In this document: positions 7,278 through 17,049 of the stretch, piece after piece | Position numbering within the stretch: position 1 is the stretch's first letter | Layout of the letters: each line of letters begins with the position of its first letter | Origin: Prochlorococcus marinus str. MIT 0917 | GTDB taxonomy: Bacteria > Cyanobacteriota > Cyanobacteriia > PCC-6307 > Cyanobiaceae | NCBI RefSeq assembly: GCF_027359575.1 | Contig: NZ_CP114784.1 | Location: 867,819-931,818 of the forward strand | Reading direction: 5' to 3' | Length of the DNA stretch: 64,000 bases | Notes under the pieces: model-generated | Database searches by the model: none | Told to the model about the DNA's origin: nothing | Seen by the model: only the letters and a program-made list of their open reading frames with translations | Translations under genes and position numbers: made by a program

Positions 7278-9338
7278 TTGGGAAAAGTAAAAGTTGGTTC
7301 AGCATGGCCTTTGGGTAGCTCAATTACTCTTGATGGGGTTAATTTCTCTATAGCAGCACCACATGCAACAAATGTAGAATTACTAATATTCCAGGATCAA
7401 GATGACGAGTTCGCAAAAGAAACAATATCCTTAGATGAGAAAAATAGGTCTGGGGATTATTGGCACGTTGAAATAGAGGGATTAACTGAAGGAACGTTAT
7501 ATGGCTATAAAATATCAATTGAGGGGCAAATATCTGCCAAGGAACATATTGTTTTAGATCCATGTGCCAGAGCAATTACAGGGTGGGTAAATTACATAAG
7601 GAATCAAAAAGAGAAAGTAAATAAAGGTTATGCTAATTGCCTAAAGGGAGTAGTAACTAAAAGAGACTATTTTGATTTCAAATCTCACCCAAGGCCTAAA
7701 CATTCATGGAATAAAACAATTATTTATGAATTACATGTTGGCGGCTTTACTAAAAGTAATTATTCAAATATTAGCGAAAGTAAAAAAGGGACATTTAGAG
7801 GTTTAATTGAAAAGATACCTTATCTTAAAAGCATTGGCATTACAACTATTGAATTACTTCCGGTATTCGCTTTCGATTCTAATGATGCCCCTGAAGGACT
7901 AGTTAACTATTGGGGTTATAGCCCTATCAATTGGTTTACACCACATCAAGGTTTTGTAGATAGTTGTAATCCATTAGAAGCAAGGAAACAATTCAAAAAG
8001 TTTGTAGAAGTTTGCCATGATAATGAGCTAGAAGTATTAATCGATGTTGTTTATAATCACACAACAGAAGGTAATCAAAATGGTCCAAGTATAAGTTGGA
8101 AAATTTTTGGTCCTAAAACTTACTACCATCAAGATGAAAAGGAAAATTATCAAGATGTGAGTGGATGTGGAAATAGTATTGCCGCTAATCGTCCTTTAGT
8201 TAGAAAATTAATATTAGAATCATTGCGGTGTTGGGCAATTGAATTAGGAGTTGATGGATTTCGTTTTGACTTAGGTATTGCTTTGAGTAGAGGCGAAAAT
8301 TTAATTCCTTTAGACAAACCTCCCTTATTTGAAGAAATAGAAGCAGATCCTAAACTAAGTGATGTTAAATTAATCAGTGAGCCCTGGGATTGTGGCGGTC
8401 TTTACAAACTAGGTGATTTTCCAGCGAAAGAATTCAGAACATGGAATGGTTATTTTAGAGATGATATTAGAAGATTTTGGAAAGGGGAAAAAGGAACAAT
8501 ATGGCCACTTAAAGATAGATTAATAGGGAATAAATCACTATATAAAGATAATAATTTAGCAAATATATTTAGTATTAATTTCATCACTTCTCATGATGGA
8601 TTCACATTAAAAGATCTAGTAAGCTTTAACAAAAAGCATAACCTTGCAAACGGCGAAAACAATAGAGATGGGGAGAACAATAATAATAGTTGTAATTACG
8701 GAGTTGAAGGACCAACTACTAATAAAGAAATAAATAATTTGAGGCAAAAACAACAAAGAAATCTTCTTGCAACACTCCTTTTATCTCCTGGAATACCGAT
8801 GGTTTTAATGGGAGACGAAGTAGGTAGAAGCCAAGGAGGCAATAACAACACATGGTGTCAAGACAACCCTCTTGGATGGATGGATTGGAATCAAAAGAAT
8901 TGGGATCATGACTTAAAAGAATTTGTATTAAAGCTGATATCTCTAAGGAAACAACTACCTGAGTTTTTCAGCCCTGATAGTATTTATGATTGTCAAAAAG
9001 ATAATACCAAGGCCAAAACATCGCATTTTTGGATTCAGTGGCATGGCATTAAAGTTAATAAACCTGACTGGGGTGACTGGTCACATACTCTTGGATTTAG
9101 CATTAACAAAAACAATGAAGGCTCAGCAATTTGGCTTGGCTTAAATGCTTACAAAGAATCAATGCTTTTTGACTTGCCAACCCCAATTTCTCCTTGGAAG
9201 AAATACATTGATACTTCTATTTTGAAAACTAAAAACGTCTCTAAAAAACCTTTAGCGAATCAATCAAATGTTCAGATTGAAAGTAACAGTCTTGTGCTGA
9301 TGGTCTCCAGCGAGTATTCAAAAAAAATTAAGCTATGA
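7278..9338 (+). CDS. glgX: Glycogen debranching enzyme / isoamylase (GH13)
   Basis: Hydrolyses alpha-1,6 branch points of glycogen, releasing chains during night-time carbon use. 686 residues with an N-terminal CBM48-like domain (LGSSITLDGVNFSIAAP) and a GH13 barrel. Region I is DVVYNHTTEG, region II GFRFDLGIALSRG (nucleophile Asp), region III LISEPWD (acid Glu) and region IV NFITSHDGF. These are the isoamylase/GlgX forms. The start is TTG at 7278, preceded by AAAGGA at a good distance; no ATG fits the N-terminal homology. It is monocistronic, with a tRNA gene on the opposite strand downstream. Confidence 0.95.
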   Translation: MGKVKVGSAWPLGSSITLDGVNFSIAAPHATNVELLIFQDQDDEFAKETISLDEKNRSGDYWHVEIEGLTEGTLYGYKISIEGQISAKEHIVLDPCARAITGWVNYIRNQKEKVNKGYANCLKGVVTKRDYFDFKSHPRPKHSWNKTIIYELHVGGFTKSNYSNISESKKGTFRGLIEKIPYLKSIGITTIELLPVFAFDSNDAPEGLVNYWGYSPINWFTPHQGFVDSCNPLEARKQFKKFVEVCHDNELEVLIDVVYNHTTEGNQNGPSISWKIFGPKTYYHQDEKENYQDVSGCGNSIAANRPLVRKLILESLRCWAIELGVDGFRFDLGIALSRGENLIPLDKPPLFEEIEADPKLSDVKLISEPWDCGGLYKLGDFPAKEFRTWNGYFRDDIRRFWKGEKGTIWPLKDRLIGNKSLYKDNNLANIFSINFITSHDGFTLKDLVSFNKKHNLANGENNRDGENNNNSCNYGVEGPTTNKEINNLRQKQQRNLLATLLLSPGIPMVLMGDEVGRSQGGNNNTWCQDNPLGWMDWNQKNWDHDLKEFVLKLISLRKQLPEFFSPDSIYDCQKDNTKAKTSHFWIQWHGIKVNKPDWGDWSHTLGFSINKNNEGSAIWLGLNAYKESMLFDLPTPISPWKKYIDTSILKTKNVSKKPLANQSNVQIESNSLVLMVSSEYSKKIKL

Positions 9339-9350
9339 GAATCAAAATCA

Positions 9351-9421
<71 letters not shown>

Positions 9422-9510
9422 GCTAAAACTAAAGATCTACTCAATGTTGGAGTAAAAATTAATTCAGCTTCCTCCATTATTACCTTGCGAGTCCCATTAT
9501 CCAAAAAAGA

Positions 9511-10914
9511 GTGAATAAGTCTACATCGCTTTACGAAGGAAATAATCGCACGAGACTCATGATCTCTTATGCAATGGGAGATGCTGGAACCGGATTAGCC
9601 GCAATACAGTTAGGTACTTATCTATTTCTTTTTTTCACTTGTGCTGCAGGAATTCCTGCTTTTATTGCAGGCTCCCTTCTCATGGTTTCAAAACTTTGGG
9701 ATGCGATAAATGATCCTTTAATTGGATGGATGAGTGATCACACCAGATCAAGATGGGGGCCAAGGCTTCCATGGATGATTGGAGGTGCTGTTCCACTTGG
9801 CTTATGCCTTGCAGCAATGTGGTGGGTCCCTCCAGGAGACATAGATGTGAAAACAACTTATTACGTATTCGCTGCTATTTTCTTGATGACAGCTTACACA
9901 GCAGTAAATCTACCCTTTGCCGCATTATCTACCGAGCTAACTGAAAACATAGCCATTAGAACAAGACTCAATGCTGCAAGATTTACGGGTTCTATTATAG
10001 CTGGAACCACTGGATTAATAGTGGCTGCCGGCTTCTTATCTCAAGGAGTGGAAGGTTATACTTCAATGGGCAGAGTAACAGGAATTATTGCTACCTTTAC
10101 TACATTAATTGCTTGCTGGGGACTCGCCCCATTTGCTAAAAAAGCTAGGAAGCCCACTTCTCAATCAGAACCTTTTAATCAGCAACTAAAAAGAGTTTTA
10201 AATAATAAACTTTTCACACGAATTATCGCTCTTTACTTGCTTCTTTGGTGCGGACTGCAATTAATGCAAACCGTTTCATTAATCTATCTTGAGCAAGTAA
10301 TGCTTGTTCCAATAGAAATTTCAAAATGGATACCAATACCATTTCAAATTAGTACTCTATTAGGACTACAGTTTTGGAGCTTTTACTCCAATAAATACGG
10401 AAGGATATCAGCACTATTCAAAGGAGGTAAAATATGGATATTAGCTTGCCTTTTAGTTATGTTAATGCCCCCATTGACTATAGGGATAAGTATCAATAAT
10501 TTATTATCTTTTGGCAATATTGAAGGAATAAAGATGCTAATTCTTTTATTAATAATTATTTTAGTGGGATTTGGAGCTTCAACAGCATATCTAATTCCGT
10601 GGTCTTTACTTCCTGATGCTATTGATCAAGATCCCGAAAAACCTGCAGGAATATATACAGCATGGATGGTCTTTATTCAGAAAATTGGTATTGGTTTAAG
10701 CGTTCAATTTTTGGGTGTTCTTTTATCTTTATCAGGATATAAATCATCGACTAATTGCTTATCAAGTTTAGAAGACTTAGATCAACCTCTAACAGCAATT
10801 ATTACTATTAGATTATGCATGGGATTAATACCTTCTTTTCTCGTAATTGCTGGTTTAATAACTATGAAACCCTGGCAAAGTTTAGATTTCCAATCTAGAA
10901 GCGTAAGCCCGTAA
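9511..10914 (+). CDS. GPH-family sugar:cation symporter (MFS, MelB-like)
   Basis: 467-residue transporter with about 12 membrane helices. The N-terminal YAMGDAGTGLA and the loop DPLIGWMSDHTRSRWGPRLPWM match the glycoside-pentoside-hexuronide/melibiose family (D-x-x-x-G-x-x-S-D-x-T-x-S-R-W-G-x-R-R/L-P). It likely moves a small glycoside or related solute with a cation; the substrate cannot be read from the sequence. The start is GTG at 9511. It lies 4 bases before the MlaE-like permease, so the two are probably cotranscribed. Confidence 0.85.
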   Translation: MNKSTSLYEGNNRTRLMISYAMGDAGTGLAAIQLGTYLFLFFTCAAGIPAFIAGSLLMVSKLWDAINDPLIGWMSDHTRSRWGPRLPWMIGGAVPLGLCLAAMWWVPPGDIDVKTTYYVFAAIFLMTAYTAVNLPFAALSTELTENIAIRTRLNAARFTGSIIAGTTGLIVAAGFLSQGVEGYTSMGRVTGIIATFTTLIACWGLAPFAKKARKPTSQSEPFNQQLKRVLNNKLFTRIIALYLLLWCGLQLMQTVSLIYLEQVMLVPIEISKWIPIPFQISTLLGLQFWSFYSNKYGRISALFKGGKIWILACLLVMLMPPLTIGISINNLLSFGNIEGIKMLILLLIIILVGFGASTAYLIPWSLLPDAIDQDPEKPAGIYTAWMVFIQKIGIGLSVQFLGVLLSLSGYKSSTNCLSSLEDLDQPLTAIITIRLCMGLIPSFLVIAGLITMKPWQSLDFQSRSVSP

Positions 10915-10918
10915 GTCA

Positions 10919-11668
10919 ATGAATTACTCACCTCGTTGGCTAAGAAGATTTTTTAGCAGCCTATTAATCGGAGGACAAGCAATTGCATCAATAGCCAAAG
11001 GGAAAATCAATAAATCAGATTTGATAGATCAATTAATGGAAGCCGGTCCAGGTAGCTTCCTTATCGTTCTAATTACAGGCATTGCAGCAGGGACCGTTTT
11101 CAATATTCAGGTCGCCGCAGAATTGAGTAAACAAGGATTAGGTTCAGCCGTTGGAGGACTTTTAGCAATTGGTATGGCAAGAGAGATAGCTCCTTTATTA
11201 ACAGCAACTCTGCTAACTGGAAAAGTTGCAACTGCTTATGCTGCTCAAATAGGGACAATGAAAGTTACTGAGCAAATTGATGCTATTACGATGCTACAAA
11301 CAGATCCAGTTGAATATCTAGTTGTTCCAAGGTTGTGCGCGATGGTATTAATGGCGCCAATTCAATGCTTACTATTTTTCTCCATAGCTTTATTTAGTGG
11401 CCAATTTAGCAGCACCATTCTCTATCAGATTCCACCAAGCATCTTTTGGAATTCGGTAAGAGAATGGCTCATAACATCTGATCTTCCCTTTATGCTGGTG
11501 AAAGCATTGGTATTTGGTCTCTTAATATCAATCATTGCTTGCGGATGGGGATTAACTACAAGAGGAGGACCAAAAGAAGTAGGATCAAGCACTACTGGAG
11601 CAGTAGTAATGACTCTGATAAGCGTTTCTTTGATAGATGTTTTGCTCACCCAAGTTCTTTTTGGATAA
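10919..11668 (+). CDS. mlaE: MlaE-family lipid ABC transporter permease
   Basis: 249 residues with five to six membrane helices, related to MlaE and chloroplast TGD1, permeases that shuttle phospholipid-type substrates between envelope membranes. Family features are TGIAAGTVFNIQVAAEL, the coupling region AREIAPLLTATLLTGKVATAYAAQIGTMKVTEQIDA, and a C-terminal TTRGGPKEVGSSTTGAVV. ATPase and MCE partners are not in this window. The gene follows the GPH symporter and is 4 bases ahead of a DUF3119 gene, forming a likely operon. Confidence 0.93.
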   Translation: MNYSPRWLRRFFSSLLIGGQAIASIAKGKINKSDLIDQLMEAGPGSFLIVLITGIAAGTVFNIQVAAELSKQGLGSAVGGLLAIGMAREIAPLLTATLLTGKVATAYAAQIGTMKVTEQIDAITMLQTDPVEYLVVPRLCAMVLMAPIQCLLFFSIALFSGQFSSTILYQIPPSIFWNSVREWLITSDLPFMLVKALVFGLLISIIACGWGLTTRGGPKEVGSSTTGAVVMTLISVSLIDVLLTQVLFG

Positions 11669-11672
11669 AACT

Positions 11673-12083
11673 ATGTCTTCTGAAAATCTTCTCGACAAAG
11701 ATGGTGTGATTTTATCGCCTTCTTATCGTTTACCCATCTTTATAATATTTGTAGGCTTATTATTTTTGATAACACCGTTTCATCCATGGCCAACGATAGT
11801 AATTAGCAGTTTCGGTTTTTTCCTACTACTTCAATCTTTTACTTTAAAACTAAAATTTACTAAGGACGATTTAATTGTGATACAACTTGGCAATGAACTA
11901 AGAAGATTTCCTTTTAAGAATTGGATTGCATGGAAAATTATATTACCAAAATTGCCAGGTTTTCTTTATTTTAGAGAAGAAGCTAGCCCACATCTATTGC
12001 CAATACTTTTTGAGGTCAACTCATTGAGAAAACAGCTAAAGTTAAAGGTCAAGGATTTAGAAATACAAAAAGAAGTAGACTAA
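11673..12083 (+). CDS. DUF3119 family membrane protein
   Basis: 136 residues from ATG 11673 (MSSENLLDKDGV); an earlier in-frame ATG at 11637 lies inside mlaE and is less likely. Two hydrophobic segments near residues 18-50 are followed by a polar C-terminal domain containing ELRRFPFKNWIAWKI and FYFREEASPHLLPILF, typical of cyanobacterial and plastid DUF3119 proteins. Function unknown. It lies between mlaE and a DUF3086 gene. Confidence 0.85.
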   Translation: MSSENLLDKDGVILSPSYRLPIFIIFVGLLFLITPFHPWPTIVISSFGFFLLLQSFTLKLKFTKDDLIVIQLGNELRRFPFKNWIAWKIILPKLPGFLYFREEASPHLLPILFEVNSLRKQLKLKVKDLEIQKEVD

Positions 12084-12117
12084 TCAAAATCTAAAACTTA
12101 ATTAAAGTTTTTGACAT

Positions 12118-13146
12118 ATGGAAACCGAAGAGAATCTATCTAAAGAAAAACAAAATTCAGAACAGAATATTTCTGTGAAAAATGCTTCTTCATTAAAAAA
12201 TACACCCCCAAAGCCTCTCGAGAAGGAAATTAAATCAAAAAGTGTCATTAGTCCTGCAAACGATCAAAAAATCTCTAACTCACAGTCAAAGGCTTTCATT
12301 GATCTTGCTCTTAAAGATCTTCAGCATTCACGTGAGCAATTAGAAAAAGAATTAGAAGAACTTTCTAAAAAGAAAGAACAAATTGATACTGAACTTAAAA
12401 GCTCATTTACAGGTCAATCTGATGCAATCGCTAGGAAAGTTAAAGGCTTTCAAGAATATTTAACTGGTGCGTTACAAGACTTAGCTCAGTCGGCAGAGCA
12501 ACTAGAACTTGTTGTACCTCCTGTAATAGTGAAGCCATCACCACTTGATGAAAATAAAAAAGCTGAGCCTTCTAAAGAGCCAGAAGTTATCCATGCTGTT
12601 TCTGATACTTTTAAACCTGACGAGAGTTTAATCAGAAGATGCTTTAGTCAATTTCTAGAGCAACCCGATTTCTATGCTGAGCCTTGGAAACTTAGAAGGA
12701 GTCTTGAATCCATTGATATAGAAATGCTCGAAGATTGGTTCTTCAGCATGGGAGGAAGAGGAGCTCAGCCAAGTAGAGGGAGTAGGCCAAAAAATGCTTT
12801 AGTTGCCGCAGGGATTATTGCAATATTAGGTGAATTATACGGAGAACAATTTCAGACTTTGGTTTTAGCAAGTCAACCAGAGCGACTCGGAGAATGGAGA
12901 CGATGTCTGCAAGATTCATTAGGACTTAACCGTGAGGATTTTGGACCAAATAGCGGGATAGTCCTTTTCGAGAGATCAGATGGACTAGTTGAAAGGGCAG
13001 ATCGACTTGAAGAAAGAGGGGAGTTGCCTTTGATAATTATTGATGCGGCTGAAATTAATGTAGAGATTCCAATTCTTCAGTTTCCCATTTGGCTAGCTTT
13101 TGCAGGAAGTCCCAATGAAATTTACGAAGAAGATGGATTAATATAA
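12118..13146 (+). CDS. DUF3086 domain protein
   Basis: 342 residues. A Ser/Lys-rich, low-complexity N-terminus (about 60 residues) precedes a coiled-coil stretch (about residues 60-110, HSREQLEKELEELSKKKEQ), a linker and a C-terminal globular domain of about 170 residues (RRCFSQFLEQPDFYAEPWKLRRSLE ... GGRGAQPSRGSRPKNA) characteristic of cyanobacterial DUF3086. No membrane segment. Function unknown. It lies 34 bases after the DUF3119 gene and 20 before plsY, in the same direction. Confidence 0.85.
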   Translation: METEENLSKEKQNSEQNISVKNASSLKNTPPKPLEKEIKSKSVISPANDQKISNSQSKAFIDLALKDLQHSREQLEKELEELSKKKEQIDTELKSSFTGQSDAIARKVKGFQEYLTGALQDLAQSAEQLELVVPPVIVKPSPLDENKKAEPSKEPEVIHAVSDTFKPDESLIRRCFSQFLEQPDFYAEPWKLRRSLESIDIEMLEDWFFSMGGRGAQPSRGSRPKNALVAAGIIAILGELYGEQFQTLVLASQPERLGEWRRCLQDSLGLNREDFGPNSGIVLFERSDGLVERADRLEERGELPLIIIDAAEINVEIPILQFPIWLAFAGSPNEIYEEDGLI

Positions 13147-13166
13147 AAATTCCTATTGAAATTATT

Positions 13167-13775
13167 TTGAATCTATTAATTCTACTTTTAGGATATTTAT
13201 TTGGATCTTTTCCTAGTGGTTATCTAGCTGGAAGAATTACCAAAGGAATTGATATTCGTTCATTAGGTTCTGGCTCCACAGGAGCAACAAATGTATTAAG
13301 ACAGATTGGAAAGCGCGCAGCAATTACAGTCTTTACACTAGATGTTTTAAAAGGAGTTATATCTATTTTAATAGCAAAATATTTTCTACTAAATGATACA
13401 TGGCAAGTAGCCATAGGCCTATCAACTTTAATTGGCCACATTTGGCCTGTCTGGCTTAATTGGAAAGGTGGTAAAGCTGTAGCGACAGGATTGGGGGTAT
13501 TTCTTGGCCTTTCATGGCAAGTTGGACTTGCCACACTAGGCATCTTCATAGCAATAATTACAATATTCAGAATAGTTTCACTTGCTAGTGTTAGTGCAGC
13601 TTTAGCTCTACCTTTAATAATGTTTTTAAGCTTTAAAACTTCAAATTTTTCTTTACCATTTTTAATTATATCACTATTAGCCATGGCTTTAGTAATTTGG
13701 CGACATAGAGAAAATATAGCCAGACTAATTAAAGGTAAGGAGCCAAGAATTGGGCAAAACCAAGAAATTAAATAA
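13167..13775 (+). CDS. plsY: Glycerol-3-phosphate acyltransferase PlsY
   Basis: Membrane enzyme that transfers an acyl group from acyl-phosphate to glycerol-3-phosphate, the first step of phospholipid and glycolipid synthesis. 202 residues, with GSFPSGYLAGR, the conserved LGSGSTGATNVLRQIGKR, IGHIWPVWLNWKGGKAVATGLGVFLGL and WRHRENIARLIKGKEPRI, all family signatures. Five membrane helices. TTG start at 13167. The 3' end overlaps that of pyrF by 8 bases (convergent). Confidence 0.96.
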   Translation: MNLLILLLGYLFGSFPSGYLAGRITKGIDIRSLGSGSTGATNVLRQIGKRAAITVFTLDVLKGVISILIAKYFLLNDTWQVAIGLSTLIGHIWPVWLNWKGGKAVATGLGVFLGLSWQVGLATLGIFIAIITIFRIVSLASVSAALALPLIMFLSFKTSNFSLPFLIISLLAMALVIWRHRENIARLIKGKEPRIGQNQEIK

Positions 13776-14493
13776 CAACTTTATCACAAAAACTTTTGAA
13801 TATATATGCAGGATCGTTTGATTTAGTTATTGCTCTACCAATAACTAATTTTGAAGCTCCCATCTTGATAGCTTCGGACGCATCAGAGACCCTGGATTGA
13901 TCGTTGACATCTGAACCCAATGAGCGTATTCCAGGTGTTACCAGCTCAAAGGCCTCAGGATAAACCTCACGAAGAGATTGAACCTCTCTAGGACTGCAGA
14001 CACATCCTCCCAAGCCAGACTTCGAAGCAATCTCTGCTAGGTGCTTAACACGTTTATCAATAGATTGATTAATCAATAGATCGCTAGCGAAACTTTCGTT
14101 AGTCCAACTAGTCAAGATTGTAATTCCCAATAATTTTGGCGGCATTAAATTAACTTTAGCGGCTCCTTCCTGTGCTGCTTCATTGGCCATCTTAAGAGCC
14201 CTTATTCCTGCGCAAGTGTGCAAAGAAATAAATTCAGCACCCGTTTGTGATGCTTCGAAACATGCTCTAGCAACTGTAGTAGGAATATCATGAAATTTAA
14301 GATCTAAAAATATCTTTTTCCCCTTATCCCTTAATATTGACAATATATCTGGTCCTTCACTAACAAACAATTCGAGGCCAACTTTAACCCAGATAATTTC
14401 AGGTATTTTTTCCAGTAGATTGAAAACATTATTCTTATCCATACCATCTAAGGCAATAATTATCTTTTCACTTGGATTATCAATATTTTTCAT
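13768..14493 (-). CDS. pyrF: Orotidine 5'-phosphate decarboxylase
   Basis: Decarboxylates OMP to UMP, the last step of pyrimidine synthesis. 241 residues, TIM-barrel. The catalytic Asp-Lys-Asp array is in FLDLKFHDIPTTVARA, and the phosphate-binding end VTPGIRSLGSDVNDQSRV...GASKLVIGRAI is intact. It follows tyrS on the same strand with a 9-base gap, probably cotranscribed. Confidence 0.97.
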   Translation of the reverse strand: MKNIDNPSEKIIIALDGMDKNNVFNLLEKIPEIIWVKVGLELFVSEGPDILSILRDKGKKIFLDLKFHDIPTTVARACFEASQTGAEFISLHTCAGIRALKMANEAAQEGAAKVNLMPPKLLGITILTSWTNESFASDLLINQSIDKRVKHLAEIASKSGLGGCVCSPREVQSLREVYPEAFELVTPGIRSLGSDVNDQSRVSDASEAIKMGASKLVIGRAITKSNDPAYIFKSFCDKVVI

Positions 14494-14502
14494 AACATTC
14501 TA

Positions 14503-15750
14503 TCAATTTAAAACACGAAGAAATTTTTTCTTTCCTACCTGCAATATTTTTCCTATGAGATCATCTGGAGTATCAAACTCTAAATTAGGATCAATAATTT
14601 TTTTTCCATCAATTCTTACTCCTCCTCCAAGAATTTGTCTTCTTGCTTCACTACTACTTGAACACATTTCCATTTTACTAAACAAATAAAATGCTTTAGC
14701 TGGAAAATTCACATTAGAAAGCGAGGCTTCTGGAATTTCCTCAAGAGATTCTTGAGTACCTAAAACTAATTTTTCAGAATTAGACTGAGCTTTTTGGGCA
14801 GCCTCAATTCCTTTAAAATTAGATGTTATTTTTAAGGCCATGAATTTTTGAACTTCTCTTGGATTTGCACTTAATTCTTTTAAGTTTTCATTAGTTAGTA
14901 AATTTAAATAACTAAAAACTAAATTATCTGGAACCTTTTCTAATTTTGAATACATAGATAATGAATCTTCATTTATGCCTACAATATTGTCTAAGCTTTT
15001 ACTCATTTTTTGTGTTCCATCTAACCCAACCAAAATAGGTAATAGCATTCCAAATTGGGGTTTCTGTCCAAAAGCTCTTTGCAAATCTCGTCCCATAGCA
15101 ATATTAAATTTCTGATCTGTACCACCAAGTTCTAAATCAGAATTGATTGCAACTGAATCATATCCTTGAAGAAGTGGATAGAGAAATTCATGAAGAGATA
15201 TGGGAGTGCCAGATTTATATCGATTACTAAAATCTTCTTTAGCCAGCATTTGACAAACTGTTGAATTTGACAAAAGTTCTATAACTTTAGACAAATTAAG
15301 ATTTTCAAGCCACTCACTATTTCTTCTTATCTCTAAACGACTAGGTGTTGTAAAATCAAGTAATGAATCTTTGGGTTCTTTACCTAAGCCTAATTGTTCA
15401 AGATAATTCAATGCATTTGCTTCAACTTCATCTTTTGAAAGCTGAATTCTAGTTTTACTTTTTCCAGTTGGGTCTCCAATCCTTGCTGTAAAATCTCCTA
15501 TTATTAGTACTGCTGTATGTCCAGCATCTTGGAAAGCTCTTAATTTCCTAAAAAGAATACTATGACCTATATGAATATCAGTCCCTGTTGGATCAATTCC
15601 AAGTTTTACACGTAAAGGATTTCCTTCTGTAGAGGCAAGTTCTAATCTTTTTTGAAAACTTTGATCTGTATCTTCTGAATTATCATAAGGGAAAAGATCA
15701 TCTAAACCTCTAGAGATCCAATCAGGTAATTCATTGAATTTATTTAACAT
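14503..15750 (-). CDS. tyrS: Tyrosyl-tRNA synthetase
   Basis: Class I aminoacyl-tRNA synthetase of 415 residues that charges tRNA-Tyr. The HIGH-type motif appears as GTDIHIGHS, the KMSKS loop as KMSKSLDN, and the tyrosine-pocket region as [24 protein letters not shown]-terminal S4-like RNA-binding domain is present ([21 protein letters not shown]). It belongs to the TyrZ-like group judging from the N-terminal RGLDDLFP. It lies upstream of pyrF, with the DUF1825 gene before it. Confidence 0.97.
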   Translation of the reverse strand: MLNKFNELPDWISRGLDDLFPYDNSEDTDQSFQKRLELASTEGNPLRVKLGIDPTGTDIHIGHSILFRKLRAFQDAGHTAVLIIGDFTARIGDPTGKSKTRIQLSKDEVEANALNYLEQLGLGKEPKDSLLDFTTPSRLEIRRNSEWLENLNLSKVIELLSNSTVCQMLAKEDFSNRYKSGTPISLHEFLYPLLQGYDSVAINSDLELGGTDQKFNIAMGRDLQRAFGQKPQFGMLLPILVGLDGTQKMSKSLDNIVGINEDSLSMYSKLEKVPDNLVFSYLNLLTNENLKELSANPREVQKFMALKITSNFKGIEAAQKAQSNSEKLVLGTQESLEEIPEASLSNVNFPAKAFYLFSKMEMCSSSSEARRQILGGGVRIDGKKIIDPNLEFDTPDDLIGKILQVGKKKFLRVLN

Positions 15751-15776
15751 AGTCTAAATATTAAAAAGGTTAATAA

Positions 15777-16094
15777 TCATTTATCCAATTCTGATTTCAT
15801 TCTTACCAATGTTTTATTCATCTGATCAAACATTTGATCAGGAGTAATCCCAAATTGACTCAATTGGGTCTTTAACTGCTCTACAGTCATTTTCGCCTGA
15901 AAATCTTCTGAAAGTTCAAATCGTTTCATAAATACTTTATACCTCTCCATTAAATTCTCCATACTATCAATAAACATTACTTTCCCTTCTCTATCAAATT
16001 TTCCATAATCAGAGCCTAATTTCATCAGATTCTGATAATCAGTGAAAAGTTTTTTTGCCTCTTCCTGAACAATTTCGGACTCGAAAAAACTCAT
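15777..16094 (-). CDS. DUF1825 family protein
   Basis: 105 residues, all-helical and charged (FFESEIVQEEAKKLFTDYQNLMKLG ... YGKFDREGKV). This matches the cyanobacterial DUF1825 family. No signal or membrane segment. Function unknown. It lies 26 bases upstream of tyrS in the same direction. Confidence 0.85.
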   Translation of the reverse strand: MSFFESEIVQEEAKKLFTDYQNLMKLGSDYGKFDREGKVMFIDSMENLMERYKVFMKRFELSEDFQAKMTVEQLKTQLSQFGITPDQMFDQMNKTLVRMKSELDK

Positions 16095-16406
16095 ATCCTT
16101 AAACCAAGTTGATAGATCAATAGCTCGATTTTGAATTCAAAGACTTCCAATGATCATAACATCAAAAACATAGATTAACCTTAGACCATTTCCACACAAA
16201 AACATTTGTTTAGGGAGTGTAAATAGCCACACTACCAAAAAATATAATTATTACTCAAGTTACATAAAAACTTACTAATGAAGAAAAACACTTTTAATTT
16301 GATCTTCACAAGCTAACCTCAAACTGTTCTCAACCAAAATAAAATAAAATCTTAGCCATTTCACAATGAAAATATTAATTGAACATCATCTTTTTATTTT
16401 AACTTT
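16095..16406. other. Intergenic region, divergent promoters
   Basis: About 310 bases between the divergent DUF1825 and GIY-YIG-like genes. The sequence is AT-rich and shows no open frame, hairpin or repeat that I can support; it must hold promoters for both sides. Confidence 0.4.
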
Positions 16407-17012
16407 TTGAAAATGATAAAATTAAACCGTCAATATGATTTATTTAATAATAATGATTTAGATTTTTCAGCAAAAGATCCTCTTCAAGATATATACATTG
16501 ACAAGAAAATAATTATGGAATGGCAAGAAAAAATCATTAACCATCAATCTCCTATTTTCAAATACGGTTATAGAGATGTAAATCAATCTTCACTATTTGA
16601 ATCTAGCTCAGAAGAGTTAAACGAACTTTTCAATCCAATTGATCTTACTCCTTTACCTTTAAGTTTTTGGAGATGGCCAAAAGCAATGCATGAAGGACCT
16701 GCGGTTTATTTTGTAATGGATAAAATTATTGATTCAGATCAAAATATAATTTTATATATCGGAGAAACAATTTCCGCAGAGAAAAGGTGGAAAGGGGAAC
16801 ATGACTGTAAAAATTATCTTTCCAATTATTCCGATTCTCTCAATAAAGCAAATATGTCAACCAAATTAAATATTCGTTTTTGGCTCGATGTTCCAAGTAA
16901 AACCAAGGAGAGAAGAAAATTAGAACAAAAGCTTATTCAAGCTTGGCTTCCACCATTTAATAAAGAGACAAGGGAAATATGGGCAACGCCATTTACTTCT
17001 CAAATCAATTAA
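16407..17012 (+). CDS. GIY-YIG-like nuclease domain protein
   Basis: 201 residues. The second half has a GIY-YIG-type core: GPAVYFVMDK, then ILYIGETISAEKRWKGEH, where Arg and His follow at the family's spacing, and later a Glu in KLEQKLIQAWLPPFNKE. The first 90 residues are polar and unmatched. GIY-YIG domains cut DNA or RNA; whether this one is active, and on what, is unknown. The start is TTG 16407 or ATG 16413. pepA follows 37 bases downstream. Confidence 0.65.
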   Translation: MKMIKLNRQYDLFNNNDLDFSAKDPLQDIYIDKKIIMEWQEKIINHQSPIFKYGYRDVNQSSLFESSSEELNELFNPIDLTPLPLSFWRWPKAMHEGPAVYFVMDKIIDSDQNIILYIGETISAEKRWKGEHDCKNYLSNYSDSLNKANMSTKLNIRFWLDVPSKTKERRKLEQKLIQAWLPPFNKETREIWATPFTSQIN

Positions 17013-17049
17013 TAAAAATTGTTATCATAATTACAAGTATAAAAATTAA